Shown here: one piece after another, positions 43,047 through 52,404 of the stretch
How the letters are laid out: every line of letters starts with the position of its first letter
Numbering within the stretch: position 1 is the first letter of the stretch
DNA from: Actinoplanes nipponensis
GTDB lineage: Bacteria; Actinomycetota; Actinomycetes; Mycobacteriales; Micromonosporaceae
NCBI RefSeq assembly: GCF_016862275.1
Contig: NZ_BOMQ01000008.1
Location: 539,826 to 603,825 of the forward strand
Reading direction: 5' to 3'
DNA length: 64,000 nt
Notes under the pieces: generated by a model
Told to the model about the DNA's origin: nothing
Database searches by the model: none
Seen by the model: only the letters and a program-made list of their open reading frames with translations
Made by a program: the position numbers and the translations under genes

Positions 43047-43151
43047 TCTGGCTCCTACGAAGACGGTCTGAGGGGTTCAACCTGGCACACCGGGCGTTCA
43101 CCCGCCACCCCTTCGTCCCTGGGAACGGTGAAGCCGCGACCCGTCGTGACG

Positions 43152-43183
43152 GCGGGCCCGGCCGGCGTTCCCGCCGGGCCCGC
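43152..43183 (-). terminator. Terminator after the EF-G-like gene
   Basis: An 11-bp perfect stem (GCGGGCCCGGC) with a ten-base loop, 12 bp after the stop of the EF-G-like gene. Confidence 0.65.
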
Positions 43184-43194
43184 ACGTGCACGGC

Positions 43195-45111
43195 CTACGC
43201 CGCCGGCCGGTAGCCCGCCGGGCGGCTGGTGAAGGTGCCCCGCCCGTGGGTGCGGCTGCGGAGCCGGTTCGCGTAGCCGAACAGCTCGACCAGCGGCACC
43301 ACCGCGGTCACGGCCTGGGCGCTCGAGCCGGTGACGTGACCGCGCCGGGCGGACAGGTCGCCGAGCACCGCACCGAGGGTGTCCGGCGGCGCGGTCACCG
43401 TGACCTCGGTGACCGGTTCCAGCAGGGTCATCCGGCAGCGGTTCAGGGCCGCCCGCAGGGCGAAGCGCCCGGCCGCCCGGAAGGCCACCTCCGAGGAGTC
43501 CTTCGGATGGGTGAGCCCGTCGGTCAGGGTGACGCGCAGGCCGATCACCGGGTGCCCGCCGACCGGGCCGTCGGTGAGGGCTTCGCGGCAGCCGGCCTCG
43601 ACGGCGCGGATGTACTCGCGCGGCACCCGGCCGCCGGCCACCGTCGAGGCGAACGCGAAGCCGGCGTCGTCGGCCGGCGTCACGTCCAGGACGACGTGGG
43701 CGAACTGGCCCGGGCCGCCGTCCTGCTTGACGTGCCGGTACAGCAGGCCGGTGACCCCGCGTACGACGGTCTCCCGGTAGGCGACCTGCGGCCGGCCCAC
43801 CGTGACGGCCAGGCCGGTGCTCAGGCGCATCTTCTCCACGGCCACCTCCAGGTGCAGTTCGCCGAGGCCGGACAGCAGGATCTGCCCGGTCTCGGGGTCG
43901 GTGCGGACGGTCAGCGAGGGGTCCTCGTCGACCAGCGCCGCCAGCGCCGCCGTCAACCGCTGCGCGTCGCCGCGGGTGCGGGCCTCCACGGCCACCGACA
44001 CCAGCGGGTCGGCGGAGCGCGGCGCCTTCCGCAGGACCGGGTTCCGGCGGGTGCTCAGCGTCGTGCCGGCCCGGGCGGTCTTGATCCCGGCGACCGCGAC
44101 GATGTCGCCGGCGACCGCCGACGCGATGTCGGTGTGCCGGTCGGCCTGCACCCGCAGGATCCGGGCGACGCGTTCGCTGCGGCCCGAGTCCGAATCCCAC
44201 ACGACGTCGCCCCTGCGCAGGGTGCCGTCGTGGACACGCAGGTAGGTGAGCCGGGCCGGGCGGGCGGCGTGCACCTTGAACACCAGGGCGGCCAGGTCCG
44301 CACCCGGATCCCCGGCGGGGTCCGGGAGGTACGCGACGACCGCGTCCAGCAGCGGCTCGACTCCCTTGTCGCGGTACGCCGAGCCGCACAGCACCACCAC
44401 GGCGTCGCCGCGCAGCGTCAGCTCCCGCAGCGCCGTCCGCAGGGTGTGCTCGGACATGGCCCCCAGCTCCTCCAGGGCGGCGGCGTGCAGCTCGGCGACG
44501 GCCTCCTCCAGCCGCCGCCGGGCGGCGCCGAACTCGGCCGCGTCGGCCGGCTGCTCCTGCAGCTGCCCGTCGACCCAGGTCAGCGCGCGCATCGTGACCA
44601 GATCGACGACACCGGTGAAGTGCTGTTCGGAGCCGATCGGCACCTGCACCGCCAGCGGGACGACGCCCAGACGGTCGCGGATGGACTCCACGGCCGCGGC
44701 GAAGTCGGCCCCGGGGCGGTCGAGCTTGTTGACGAACGCGATCCGGGGCACGCCGTGACGGTCGGCCTGCCGCCACACGGACTCGCTCTGCGGCTCCACC
44801 CCGGCCACGCCGTCGAAGACCGCCACGGCGCCGTCGAGCACCCGCAGGCTGCGTTCGACCTCGTCGGAGAAGTCGACGTGCCCCGGCGTGTCGATGAGGT
44901 TCAGCCGGTACCCGGCCCAGTCGCAGCTGACGGCCGCGGCGAAGATGGTGATGCCCCGGTCGCGCTCCTGCGGGTCGAAGTCGGTGACGGTGGTGCCCTC
45001 GTGCACCTCGCCGCGCCGGTGGGTGGCGCCGGTGACGTACAGGATCCGTTCGGTCAGGGTGGTCTTGCCGGCGTCGACGTGGGCCAGGATGCCGATGTTG
45101 CGGATACGCAT
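43195..45111 (-). CDS. EF-G-like translational GTPase
   Basis: A 638-residue ribosome-dependent GTPase. G motifs: [38 protein letters not shown]. Later domains are present: [40 protein letters not shown], ending in domain V. The G domain is of EF-G type rather than TetM type ([18 protein letters not shown]), but the length is closer to ribosome-protection proteins than to the roughly 700-residue EF-G. It is likely a paralog with a special role, such as ribosome rescue or protection. A leader ORF and two hairpins precede it, suggesting translation-dependent control. Confidence 0.9.
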   Translation of the reverse strand: MRIRNIGILAHVDAGKTTLTERILYVTGATHRRGEVHEGTTVTDFDPQERDRGITIFAAAVSCDWAGYRLNLIDTPGHVDFSDEVERSLRVLDGAVAVFDGVAGVEPQSESVWRQADRHGVPRIAFVNKLDRPGADFAAAVESIRDRLGVVPLAVQVPIGSEQHFTGVVDLVTMRALTWVDGQLQEQPADAAEFGAARRRLEEAVAELHAAALEELGAMSEHTLRTALRELTLRGDAVVVLCGSAYRDKGVEPLLDAVVAYLPDPAGDPGADLAALVFKVHAARPARLTYLRVHDGTLRRGDVVWDSDSGRSERVARILRVQADRHTDIASAVAGDIVAVAGIKTARAGTTLSTRRNPVLRKAPRSADPLVSVAVEARTRGDAQRLTAALAALVDEDPSLTVRTDPETGQILLSGLGELHLEVAVEKMRLSTGLAVTVGRPQVAYRETVVRGVTGLLYRHVKQDGGPGQFAHVVLDVTPADDAGFAFASTVAGGRVPREYIRAVEAGCREALTDGPVGGHPVIGLRVTLTDGLTHPKDSSEVAFRAAGRFALRAALNRCRMTLLEPVTEVTVTAPPDTLGAVLGDLSARRGHVTGSSAQAVTAVVPLVELFGYANRLRSRTHGRGTFTSRPAGYRPAA

Positions 45112-45165
45112 GGTCTCGGTCTTTCGAAGTGATCGACATGGGGACGGCGCCCAGCCGACCGCGAG

Positions 45166-45187
45166 CGCACGCAGCGTGCTGCGTGCG
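45166..45187 (-). promoter_or_regulatory. Leader hairpin 2 before the EF-G-like gene
   Basis: CGCACGCAGC-GT-GCTGCGTGCG: a near-perfect 10-bp stem with a two-base loop, located between the leader ORF and the EF-G-like start. It could act as terminator or sequestering stem. Confidence 0.5.
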
Positions 45188-45198
45188 GACAGGTGCGG

Positions 45199-45303
45199 TC
45201 AGGAACGTCCGGCTCCGGCGGCGCGACCGGAGCCGGGCACGCCAGACACGAGGATCAGCTCGAACAGCGACGAGGGAACGACCACGACGGTGCGGTAACG
45301 CAC
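45199..45303 (-). CDS. Leader peptide ORF before the EF-G-like gene
   Basis: A 34-codon frame: GTG start with GGAGGG eight bases upstream, VRYRTVVVVPSSLFELILVS then GVPGSGRAAGAGRS. Its last third overlaps a perfect 10-bp hairpin (45209-45236), and a second hairpin follows before the EF-G-like start. This layout is that of ribosome-stalling attenuators in front of ribosome-protection and methyltransferase genes. The peptide itself has no known relative. Inference from position and structure. Confidence 0.5.
   Translation of the reverse strand: MRYRTVVVVPSSLFELILVSGVPGSGRAAGAGRS
45209..45236 (-). promoter_or_regulatory. Leader hairpin 1, overlapping the leader ORF
   Basis: CCGGCTCCGG, loop of eight bases, CCGGAGCCGG: perfect 10-bp stem within the last codons of the leader ORF. 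A ribosome translating the leader would melt it. Confidence 0.55.
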
Positions 45304-45436
45304 GGCAGTCTCCCTCCGGTCGCGACGATGCCGCCGAGAATACGAACCCCGGGCCGGCGACGTCGACTGAATTGTTGTTGACCGGCGATGGGAGGGTGGT
45401 GATCGTCCGACCCGTGCTCCGTCCACCGGGAGAACC

Positions 45437-46177
45437 ATGCGCACCCTTCGCCGTCCCGTCCTGTCCGCCGCCGTGACGGTCGGCGCGCTCGCCCTGGCCG
45501 GCGCGACCGGTACGGCCTTCGCGGCGCCCCGCGTGCCCCCGGGCCAGGCGTTCACCACCTCCGCCACCGACGCGACGTACCCGTTGCCGGCCGAGGGGGC
45601 GGCCTGGTCGGTCGCCGCCACCCAGGGCCGGGACGGGGGCCAGGCCGACCTGGAGATCCGGGACGCGGCCGGCCGTAGCCTGATCCGCTCCGCGGAGGGC
45701 TTCGGGATCCTCGACTGGGTGGCGGTCAACACCAACGCCGGACGGCACCCGGCGGGCCGCTACGACGTACGGGTCACCGCGGACACCGACGGCGGCCGCC
45801 CCACCACCCACCTGGTCCAGCTCGTCGGCGGCGGCGCCGACCTGGTGCCCGGCCGGCCGGGCACCGTCGGCGACACCGCCCGGCCGTGGCTGGTGGACGT
45901 CCGCGACCTGCCGCTGCGCGCGGGGGACATGGTCAGCCTGCGGGTCGGCGGCGCCGTCGGCGCGGTCGCCGTCCTCGGCGACGACCCGAAGCCGATCTTC
46001 TGGCTGCAGACCCGCCGGACCGCCGACCTGAGCACCGCCTTCCCGAAGCCGGACACCGACGACCAGACGTTCACCGTCGACTTCACCGCGCCCGAGGACG
46101 GGGTCTACGGCGTCGTCTTCGAGGCCCGCAACGACTACTCGCGGGCGGCGCGGGTCGACGTGGCCCTCGTCGGCTGA
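45437..46177 (+). CDS. Secreted protein of unknown function
   Basis: A 246-residue exported protein: signal peptide to about residue 29 (ATGTAFAAPRVPP), then two beta-rich regions (WSVAATQGRDGGQADLEIRD, RYDVRVTADTDGG; later MVSLRVGGAVGAVAVLGDD, FTVDFTAPEDGVYGVVFEA). The second has the form of a pre-peptidase C-terminal-like domain. No catalytic residues recognised. Divergent from the leader of the EF-G-like gene. Confidence 0.65.
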   Translation: MRTLRRPVLSAAVTVGALALAGATGTAFAAPRVPPGQAFTTSATDATYPLPAEGAAWSVAATQGRDGGQADLEIRDAAGRSLIRSAEGFGILDWVAVNTNAGRHPAGRYDVRVTADTDGGRPTTHLVQLVGGGADLVPGRPGTVGDTARPWLVDVRDLPLRAGDMVSLRVGGAVGAVAVLGDDPKPIFWLQTRRTADLSTAFPKPDTDDQTFTVDFTAPEDGVYGVVFEARNDYSRAARVDVALVG

Positions 46178-46208
46178 CCGGGGGTGGTCACCGTAGGGCC
46201 CAGGGCGG

Positions 46209-46979
46209 TCAGAGCAGCGGCTCGATGTGCCGGCTGGGCAGCGGGCCCGGCCGGGCCATGAAGTAGCCCTGGCCCAGCTCCACCCCGAGCGAGCGCAGCT
46301 TCTCGTGTTCGGCGTGGGTCTCGATGCCCTCGGCGATCAGCATGGCGCCCATGTCGCCGGCGAAGCTGGCCAGCGCGCGGGCCAGCGCCGCCCGGATCGG
46401 GTCGGTGTCGATGTCGCGGACCAGCGCGATGTCGAGCTTGATGATGTCCGGGCGCAGGTGCAGGACATGGGTCAGGCTGGCGTAGCCGGCGCCCGCGTCG
46501 TCGACCGCGATGAGGATGCCGGCCGCGCGCAGCCGGCCGGTCACCTCGGTGAGCGCGACGTAGTCGCTGACCTGGGTGTGCTCGGTGAGCTCCACGGTGA
46601 TGCCGCGGTGCGCGTGGGCCAGCAGCAGGGCCCGTACGGCCGGGGTCGACACCGCCTCCACGGACAGGTTCACGCTCAGCCAGGCCCCCGCCGGCATGTC
46701 GTCGAGGCGCTCGAACGCACGCTGGATCGCCAGCAGCTCCAGATCCACGCCCAGACCGGCCGCGTTCGCCGCGGCGAACGCCTGGACCGGGCTGGCGAAG
46801 TGATCACGGTCGAAGCGCGCCAACGCCTCGTAGCCGCGGACCAGACCGTCGCGCAGCCGCACGATCGGCTGGAAAGCGATCTGCACAGCGCCACCCTGGA
46901 GCACGTGCCGCAGCGTTCGCAGGTCGGGGGAGCTCAGTGGCGTGTTGGTCATGGCATCACTGTCGGCTGACATCCTCAA
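46209..46979 (-). CDS. EAL-domain cyclic di-GMP phosphodiesterase
   Basis: A 256-residue stand-alone EAL protein. Catalytic residues appear intact: E in EALARF, N in LSVNLS, E in VELTE, DD in VDDAGAGYASL, K in IIKLDI and E in IAEGIET. It should hydrolyse cyclic di-GMP, opposing the GGDEF proteins at 30773 and 61027. The DDFGTGYSSL loop is changed to DDAGAGYASL, which could affect dimer activation. Start: TTG at 46979 is closer to GGAGGG; an ATG at 46973 is also possible. Confidence 0.9.
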   Translation of the reverse strand: MRMSADSDAMTNTPLSSPDLRTLRHVLQGGAVQIAFQPIVRLRDGLVRGYEALARFDRDHFASPVQAFAAANAAGLGVDLELLAIQRAFERLDDMPAGAWLSVNLSVEAVSTPAVRALLLAHAHRGITVELTEHTQVSDYVALTEVTGRLRAAGILIAVDDAGAGYASLTHVLHLRPDIIKLDIALVRDIDTDPIRAALARALASFAGDMGAMLIAEGIETHAEHEKLRSLGVELGQGYFMARPGPLPSRHIEPLL

Positions 46980-47073
46980 GGCACCCTCCAGCCGCCATCA
47001 AGAGTCACCGTGACGGGGAGCCGGCCGTCCTGCCCTCAGCACGCTCACAGCCGGGGCGAAGAACAATTCCGCC

Positions 47074-48495
47074 GTGAATGACCTGCCCACCCTTCATCTG
47101 TCCCCGCCGGAGATCGTCGTGGTGCTGGGCTCGGTCGCCCTGGTGTCGGCGCGGTGGTTGCCACCGGCGGCGCGCCGCCGTACCGCCGTGGGTGCGGTGA
47201 TCGCGATCGTGGCCGGCGGCGCCGGCAGCCTGTTCGGCCCGCACTGGCACCTGCTGCCCGCGCTGGCGGCCGACGTGCTGGTCGGCGCGGCGTGGCTGCT
47301 GCGCCGGCGTCGCGGCAGCCGGTCCCGGCGGTGGCCGGCGCTGGCCGGCTCGGTCACGTGCCTCGGGCTCGTCGCCGGCACCGTGGTGGCGGCCTGGGCG
47401 CTGCCCGAGCCGGTGTTCCCGCGGCCGTCCGGTCCCGCCGCGGTCGGCACCACGGTGGTGCAGTGGAGCGACCCCGGCCGGGCGGAACCGGCCACCCCCG
47501 AGCCCGGCGACCGCCGTACCGTGGTCGCCCAGCTCTGGTATCCGGCTCGGGCGGGGGCTGCCGGGACGCGACGCGCGCAGTATCTCGGCCGGTCCCGGCG
47601 GGAGGCCGGCATCGTGGCGGCCGCGGCGGCCGAATACCTGGGCGCGCCCGCCTTCCTGCTGAGCGGCCCGACGCGTGCCCGGACGCACGCGGCGTTCGAG
47701 GCGGCGCCCGCGGCCGGTCGCTTCCCGGTCGTGCTGTTCTCGCCCGGGCTCGGCGGCGTGCGCACCCAGAACACCGCGTGGGCCGAGGACCTGGCCAGCC
47801 GCGGGTACGCCGTCGTGGGCGTCGACCACCCGTACGACTCGGCGGCGGTCGTGCTGGCCGACGGCCGTACCGTCGGCACCCGGGTGGCGGCCACCGGCGA
47901 GAAGGAGCAGGACCGCCGCAGGATGGCCGGTTGGACGGCGGTCCGGGCCGCCGACCTCCGCTTCGTCCTCACCCAGCTGGGCCGGCTCGACCGCGGCGAG
48001 TTCGGCGGGCCGCTCGCCGGGCGGCTCGACACCACCCGGGCCGCGGTGACCGGGCACTCCATCGGCGGGGCCGCCGCCCTGCGCGCCGCCGAGCAGGACC
48101 GCCGGTTCTCCGCGGTCATCGACCTGGACGGTGGCCTCAGCCCGGAGCAGGGCGCCCTGCGGCAGCCCGTGCTGGCCCTGGCCCACCCCGCCCGGGACCG
48201 GCCGGACGCGGACTACCTCGCCTTCGTGGCGCGGGTGCTGCAACGCGGCGCTGCGACCAGCTACCTGCTCACCGTGGCCGGCAGCGCGCACCTCACCTTC
48301 ACCGACGCCCCGCTGTTCCTGCCGCCGGTTCCGGCCCTGGTCGGTTCCCTGGGCCGGGTGGAGAGCGTCCGCGTCACCACCGAGGCGTGCGCCGCGTTCC
48401 TCGACGTGACGCTGCGCGGCCGGGCGGTGGACCTGCCCGCCGTGCTGTCCCGCCCCGGTGAGCTCCGGGTGTTCCCACCCGCGGCCGGCGCCTGA
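47074..48495 (+). CDS. Membrane-anchored alpha/beta-hydrolase, PAF-acetylhydrolase-like
   Basis: A 473-residue protein with three N-terminal helices (about 13-29, 38-72, 90-110) then an alpha/beta-hydrolase domain. The nucleophile is the serine of GHSIGGAAA; the acid is likely the aspartate of IDLDGGL and the histidine that of GSAHLTF. PVVLFSPGLGGVRTQNTAW is the oxyanion region. The pattern matches the PAF acetylhydrolase/lipase family. GTG start. Probably an extracellular esterase or lipase. Confidence 0.82.
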   Translation: MNDLPTLHLSPPEIVVVLGSVALVSARWLPPAARRRTAVGAVIAIVAGGAGSLFGPHWHLLPALAADVLVGAAWLLRRRRGSRSRRWPALAGSVTCLGLVAGTVVAAWALPEPVFPRPSGPAAVGTTVVQWSDPGRAEPATPEPGDRRTVVAQLWYPARAGAAGTRRAQYLGRSRREAGIVAAAAAEYLGAPAFLLSGPTRARTHAAFEAAPAAGRFPVVLFSPGLGGVRTQNTAWAEDLASRGYAVVGVDHPYDSAAVVLADGRTVGTRVAATGEKEQDRRRMAGWTAVRAADLRFVLTQLGRLDRGEFGGPLAGRLDTTRAAVTGHSIGGAAALRAAEQDRRFSAVIDLDGGLSPEQGALRQPVLALAHPARDRPDADYLAFVARVLQRGAATSYLLTVAGSAHLTFTDAPLFLPPVPALVGSLGRVESVRVTTEACAAFLDVTLRGRAVDLPAVLSRPGELRVFPPAAGA

Positions 48496-48543
48496 GGCGG
48501 GCCGGTCCGGCCGGAGCCGCCGATGATTCTCTAGGCTGGGGCG

Positions 48544-49395
48544 ATGAGGGTTCTGTCCATCCAGTCGGCGGTCGCCCACGGCCACGTCGGCAACTCCGCG
48601 GCCGTGTTCCCGCTCCAGCGCATCGGTGTCGAGGTCGTCCCCGTGCCGACGGTGAACTTCTCCAACCACACCGGCTACGGCGCCTGGCGGGGTCCGCTCA
48701 TCCCGCCGCAGGACGTGGCGGAGATCCTCCTCGGGGTGGAGGAGCGCGGGGTGTTCCCGCGGATCGACGCCGTGCTGTCGGGGTACCAGGGCGGGGTGGG
48801 CATCGGCGACGTCATCATCGACGCGGTCCGCCGGGTCAAGGCGGCCAACCCGTCGGCGGTCTACGCGTGCGACCCGGTCATGGGCAACGCCAAGTCCGGC
48901 TGCTTCGTCGCCCCGGAGATCCCGCACCTGCTGCGCGACCGGGTCGTCCCGGTGGCCGACATCATCACCCCGAACCAGTTCGAGCTGGGCTTCCTGACCG
49001 GTACGGAGCCGGCGAGCGTCGAGTCGACCCTCGCCTCGGCCGACCTCGCCCGCGCCATGGGCCCGTCGACCGTGCTGGTCACGAGCGTCGAGCGGCCCGA
49101 CCGGGAGGAGGGCGTGATCGAGATGCTCGTCGTGGACGGCGCCGGCGCCTGGCTCGTGACCACCCCGCACCTGCCGTTCAAGGCGAACGGGTCCGGCGAC
49201 GTCACGGCGGCGCTGTTCACCGCCCACTACGTCGCGACCGGGGACGCGGCGGTGTCGCTGGAGCGCACCGCCTCCAGCGTCTTCGACCTGATCGAGACCA
49301 CGTACCGGTCCGGCGAGCGGGAGCTGCAGCTGGTGCAGGCCCAGGAGTCCTACGCCCACCCGCGCATGCAGTTCAGCGCCCGGCGGGTGCGCTGA
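48544..49395 (+). CDS. pdxY: Pyridoxal kinase
   Basis: A 283-residue kinase that phosphorylates pyridoxal for vitamin B6 salvage. Family landmarks: MRVLSIQSAVAHGHVGNSAA, VNFSNHTGYGAWRG, DAVLSGYQGG, CDPVMGNAKSGCFV, ITPNQFELGFLTG and the ATP site NGSGDVTAALF. Full length. Immediately followed by a TetR gene starting at the next base, so the two form an operon. Confidence 0.95.
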   Translation: MRVLSIQSAVAHGHVGNSAAVFPLQRIGVEVVPVPTVNFSNHTGYGAWRGPLIPPQDVAEILLGVEERGVFPRIDAVLSGYQGGVGIGDVIIDAVRRVKAANPSAVYACDPVMGNAKSGCFVAPEIPHLLRDRVVPVADIITPNQFELGFLTGTEPASVESTLASADLARAMGPSTVLVTSVERPDREEGVIEMLVVDGAGAWLVTTPHLPFKANGSGDVTAALFTAHYVATGDAAVSLERTASSVFDLIETTYRSGERELQLVQAQESYAHPRMQFSARRVR

Positions 49396-50100
49396 GTGAC
49401 GCCTCGCGCCGCGCAGGCCCGCGGCCTGGAGACCCGGCAGCGGGTGCTCGAGGCGGCGCTGGCGGAGTTCGCCGAGCACGGCGTCGACGGGTCCCGGATC
49501 AACCGGATCGCCGAGCGGGCCAAGGCCAGCAAGGAGCGCATCTACGCCTGGTTCGGCGACAAGGAGGCCCTGTTCGACACCGTCATGCGGGTCGGCCTCG
49601 AGGAGCTGTCCCAGGTCGTGCCGATCACCGAGGACCTGGTCGACTACACGGTCCGCCTGCATGACACCTTCGCGGAGCGGCCCGACCTGCAGCGGATCGC
49701 GGTCTGGGCCTGGCTGCACGAGCGCGGGCGCGCCGAGGGGATCTCGACGGAACGGCTGGAGGGCTACCAGCGCAAGATCGCGGTGATCGAGGCGGCGCAG
49801 CGCGCCGGGCGGGCCGACCCGTCCTGGTCGCCGCACCACCTCTTCGCGGCGCTGATCGCGGTGGCGACCTCATGGCTCATGGCGCCGGTCGAGCTGCGGC
49901 AGGTCGCCGGGGGCGCTCAGGACGACGCGGACGCGGCACGGACGCAGACCCGCAAGGCGGCGGAACGCCTGGTGCGGGTGAACGCGGCGACCCCCACCGC
50001 CGATCGGCCCGGGGCCGGGTCAGCCGGCCGGCGGGGCGGGGGACAGGGCGTCGGCGACGGCCGCCCAGACGCCCGGGTGGGCGACCATCCCGACGTGTGA
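49396..50100 (+). CDS. TetR family regulator
   Basis: A 234-residue regulator. HTH: ETRQRVLEAALAEFAEHG, INRIAERAKASKERIYAWFGDKEAL. The GTG start directly follows the pdxY stop. The last 30 residues (RPGAGSAGRRGGGQGVGDG...) are of low complexity and overlap the convergent lipase-like gene by 81 bp. That tail may be non-essential. Target probably local. Confidence 0.88.
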   Translation: MTPRAAQARGLETRQRVLEAALAEFAEHGVDGSRINRIAERAKASKERIYAWFGDKEALFDTVMRVGLEELSQVVPITEDLVDYTVRLHDTFAERPDLQRIAVWAWLHERGRAEGISTERLEGYQRKIAVIEAAQRAGRADPSWSPHHLFAALIAVATSWLMAPVELRQVAGGAQDDADAARTQTRKAAERLVRVNAATPTADRPGAGSAGRRGGGQGVGDGRPDARVGDHPDV

Positions 50101-50799
50101 GCTGTCCACCGTGACACAGCGGGCGCCGGGGTCCTGCGAGGCCTGCCACGACACGATGCCGTCGCTGCGGCTGGCCACGGAGGTGAACGGCACGCCGGCC
50201 GGGGCCGGCGCCAGGACGTCGTCGTGGACCTCCCGGCAGCAGTCGCCGAACGGGCAGTTGCGGACCCAGTCGCGCAGGCCCAGGTAGCTCATCGTCGCCA
50301 TCCCCAGGGTCAGGACCCGTACGGCCAGATGCACCCCGAACGGGTCGGTCAGGGGCGACCCGAGGGTGACCAGGGCCCGTACGGCGTCCGGATGCCGCAC
50401 CGCGAGAGCCTTGGCGAACATCCCGCCGCGGCTGTGACCCACCAGGGTGACGGGCTGCCCCGTCTCGCTGTGCACGCGTACCAGGGTGTCCTCGACGACG
50501 GCGAGATCACGGCTGGAGCACCGCCGCCCGTCGGTGACGCCGGTCGGCCGGGCGTCCCATCCGCCCTCGCGGAACCAGGTGCGCAGCAGCGCCACCTCGG
50601 CGTCTCCGGCGGCGAAGCCGGGGATCACGACCACCGGCGCGCCCGGGTGCGGCGGGGCCGGCGGCGCCGGTCGGCCGGCGCGCAGGGCGGCCAGCTCGGC
50701 GCCGGCCCGGCGTTCCCGCCACAGCGGCGGCGCGATGCTGCCGGGCAGCCCCAGGTAGTGCCAGGGCGTGGCGAACGGCTGCCAGGCGGCGTGGGTCAT
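50020..50799 (-). CDS. Alpha/beta-hydrolase, lipase-like
   Basis: A 259-residue hydrolase: VVVIPGFAAGDAEVALLRTWF is the oxyanion region, LVGHSRGGMFAKALA holds the nucleophile serine, SRSDGIVSWQA the acid and DSSHVGMVAHP the histidine. No signal peptide is seen. It resembles triacylglycerol-lipase or PGAP1-like family proteins; substrate unknown. ATG at 50799. Its 3' end overlaps the TetR gene. Divergent from the DJ-1/SRPBCC gene with shared operator-like repeats between. Confidence 0.85.
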   Translation of the reverse strand: MTHAAWQPFATPWHYLGLPGSIAPPLWRERRAGAELAALRAGRPAPPAPPHPGAPVVVIPGFAAGDAEVALLRTWFREGGWDARPTGVTDGRRCSSRDLAVVEDTLVRVHSETGQPVTLVGHSRGGMFAKALAVRHPDAVRALVTLGSPLTDPFGVHLAVRVLTLGMATMSYLGLRDWVRNCPFGDCCREVHDDVLAPAPAGVPFTSVASRSDGIVSWQASQDPGARCVTVDSSHVGMVAHPGVWAAVADALSPAPPAG

Positions 50800-50897
50800 G
50801 GCGTCTTCCGCTCCTCGGTGCGCGTCGGGTTGCGGCAGGCCGCGCCTGGAACGGTACCGCCGAAGAACCGAACCATCGAGTTTGGTTTCGGGCCGGC

Positions 50898-50932
50898 CCG
50901 GTGATATACCGGAACCGAACCAGCAGGTTCGG
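50898..50932. promoter_or_regulatory. Operator-like repeats between lipase and DJ-1/SRPBCC genes
   Basis: Two perfect inverted repeats: CCGGT-GATAT-ACCGG (50898-50912) and CCGAACC-AGCA-GGTTCGG (50915-50932). A weaker AACCA/TGGTT repeat lies at 50871-50886. They sit in the 150-bp divergent gap, so one regulator could control both genes. The regulator is unknown. Confidence 0.55.
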
Positions 50933-50949
50933 ATGAGGAGGAGGCGGTC

Positions 50950-52116
50950 ATGCCCGCTGTGCTGATGGTCGTGTCGGCGGCCGACCGGTGGACGCTGCTG
51001 GACGGCAGCCGGCATCCCACCGGGTTCTGGGCCGAGGAGTTCGCCGAGCCGCACCGACTCTTCCGGGCGGCGGGCTGGCGCGTCACGGTGGCCACCCCGG
51101 ACGGCCGCGTGCCGACCGTCGACCGGCTCAGCCTCCGGTTCCCGGCCGGCAGCCCGTGGCGGCTGCGGCGCTACCGCCGCTATCTCGCCGCCCACGCCGA
51201 CGAGCTGCGCCACCCCAGCGCCCTGCACGAGGTCGATCCGGCCGACTACGACCTCGTCTTCTACCCCGGCGGCCACGGCCCGATGGAGGACCTCGCCGCC
51301 GACCCCGTCTCCGGCGCGCTGCTGGCCCGTACGGTGCAATCGGGCCGACCGCTCGCGCTGCTGTGCCATGCCCCGGCCGCGACCCTCGCCGCGGTCGCCG
51401 CCGACGGGTCCTGGCCGTTCGCCGGCTACACCATGACCGGCCTGTCCAACCGCGAGGAGCTGCTCAACCGGTTCGCGCGCAAGGCGCCGTGGCTGCTCGA
51501 GGACCAGCTGGTGGCGCGCGGCGCCCGCTACGTCAAGGGCGCGGTGCCGCTGCGCCCGCACGTGAGCGTGGACCGCAACCTCTACACCGGACAGAACCCC
51601 GCCTCGTCGGTACCGCTGGCCCGCCGCCTGATCGCCGACCTGGGATCCGCGCCGGCCCTGTCGGTCACGGTCAGCCGCACCGTTGCCGCGCCGCCGGACC
51701 GGGTCTACGCCCTGATCAGCGACATCACCCGGATGGGCGAGTGGAGTCCCGAGACCTACGCGGCGCGGTGGCGGGAGCCGGGCCGGCGCTTCACCGGCAG
51801 CAACCGCATCGGGCCCGTCTACCGCTGGCGCATGACGGCCACCGTCACGCAGGCGGCGCCGGGACGCGCGTTCGCCTTCACCACCGCCTGGCCGTCCGCC
51901 TCGACCTGGCGGTACGACCTGGAGCCGGTGGCGGGCGGCACCCGGATCACCGAGTCGATGACCCGCGCGGCCCCGCAGATGGCGCTCGTGCGCCTGATCC
52001 AGAGCGCCGTGGGGGTCCGGGACCGGGCGGCCCACCTGCGCGCCGGGATGACCACCACCCTCGAACGGCTCGACGCCGTCCTGCGGCGGGACACCGCGCC
52101 GTCGTCGCCGCGGTAG
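50950..52116 (+). CDS. DJ-1/PfpI (Hsp31-like) domain fused to SRPBCC domain
   Basis: A 388-residue fusion. Residues 1-232 are a DJ-1/PfpI domain like Hsp31 glyoxalases/chaperones: LVFYPGGHGPMEDL, and the nucleophile cysteine in LALLCHAPAA. Residues 240-385 are an SRPBCC (START-like) domain: VSRTVAAPPDRVYALISDITRMGEWSP and later WRYDLEPVAGGTRITESM. The first domain may detoxify aldehydes, the second bind a hydrophobic ligand. The fusion suggests a joint function. ATG preceded by GAGGAGGCGGTC. Confidence 0.85.
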   Translation: MPAVLMVVSAADRWTLLDGSRHPTGFWAEEFAEPHRLFRAAGWRVTVATPDGRVPTVDRLSLRFPAGSPWRLRRYRRYLAAHADELRHPSALHEVDPADYDLVFYPGGHGPMEDLAADPVSGALLARTVQSGRPLALLCHAPAATLAAVAADGSWPFAGYTMTGLSNREELLNRFARKAPWLLEDQLVARGARYVKGAVPLRPHVSVDRNLYTGQNPASSVPLARRLIADLGSAPALSVTVSRTVAAPPDRVYALISDITRMGEWSPETYAARWREPGRRFTGSNRIGPVYRWRMTATVTQAAPGRAFAFTTAWPSASTWRYDLEPVAGGTRITESMTRAAPQMALVRLIQSAVGVRDRAAHLRAGMTTTLERLDAVLRRDTAPSSPR

Positions 52117-52209
52117 CCGTCACCGTCGCCGGTCCCGGTCGCTCACCGGCTGCTGATGCAGCAAGACTGGCGCGCCACCTGACCCATGCTCCATGGGGAC
52201 GGGCCCGGG

Positions 52210-52404
52210 GCCGCGACGCCGATGCGCACCGGTTGGCGGACCGATGCGCATCGGCGTCCTGCGGCCGACGACGCATCGTCGTCAGCCGGGTGAGCGGGCA
52301 GCTACTGGGGAAGAAGCCGTCCGCGCGGACCGGGGAGCCGGCACTCCGTCGCCGAGTGCCGACACCCGCGATGAAATACTTTACACGAGACCTTCTCGTG
52401 TCAA
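52210..52404 (-). ncRNA. Possible structured ncRNA (hairpin-rich gap)
   Basis: The 400-bp stretch 52117-52524 has no gene. On the minus strand a TTGACA at 52399-52404 overlaps the inverted repeat ACACGAGA-CCT-TCTCGTGT (52383-52401). Downstream follow CGGCACTC/GAGTGCCG (52339-52361), GACGACG/CGTCGTC (52267-52283) and a 14-bp stem GACGCCGATGCGCA (52215-52258). The -10 box is weak. I propose a regulated small RNA, but random folding of GC-rich DNA is possible. Confidence 0.3.

Noticed and set aside
43195..45111. Tetracycline-resistance (TetM-type) protein
   Set aside because: Length fits, but the G domain is EF-G-like ([27 protein letters not shown]), so the resistance label is not justified.
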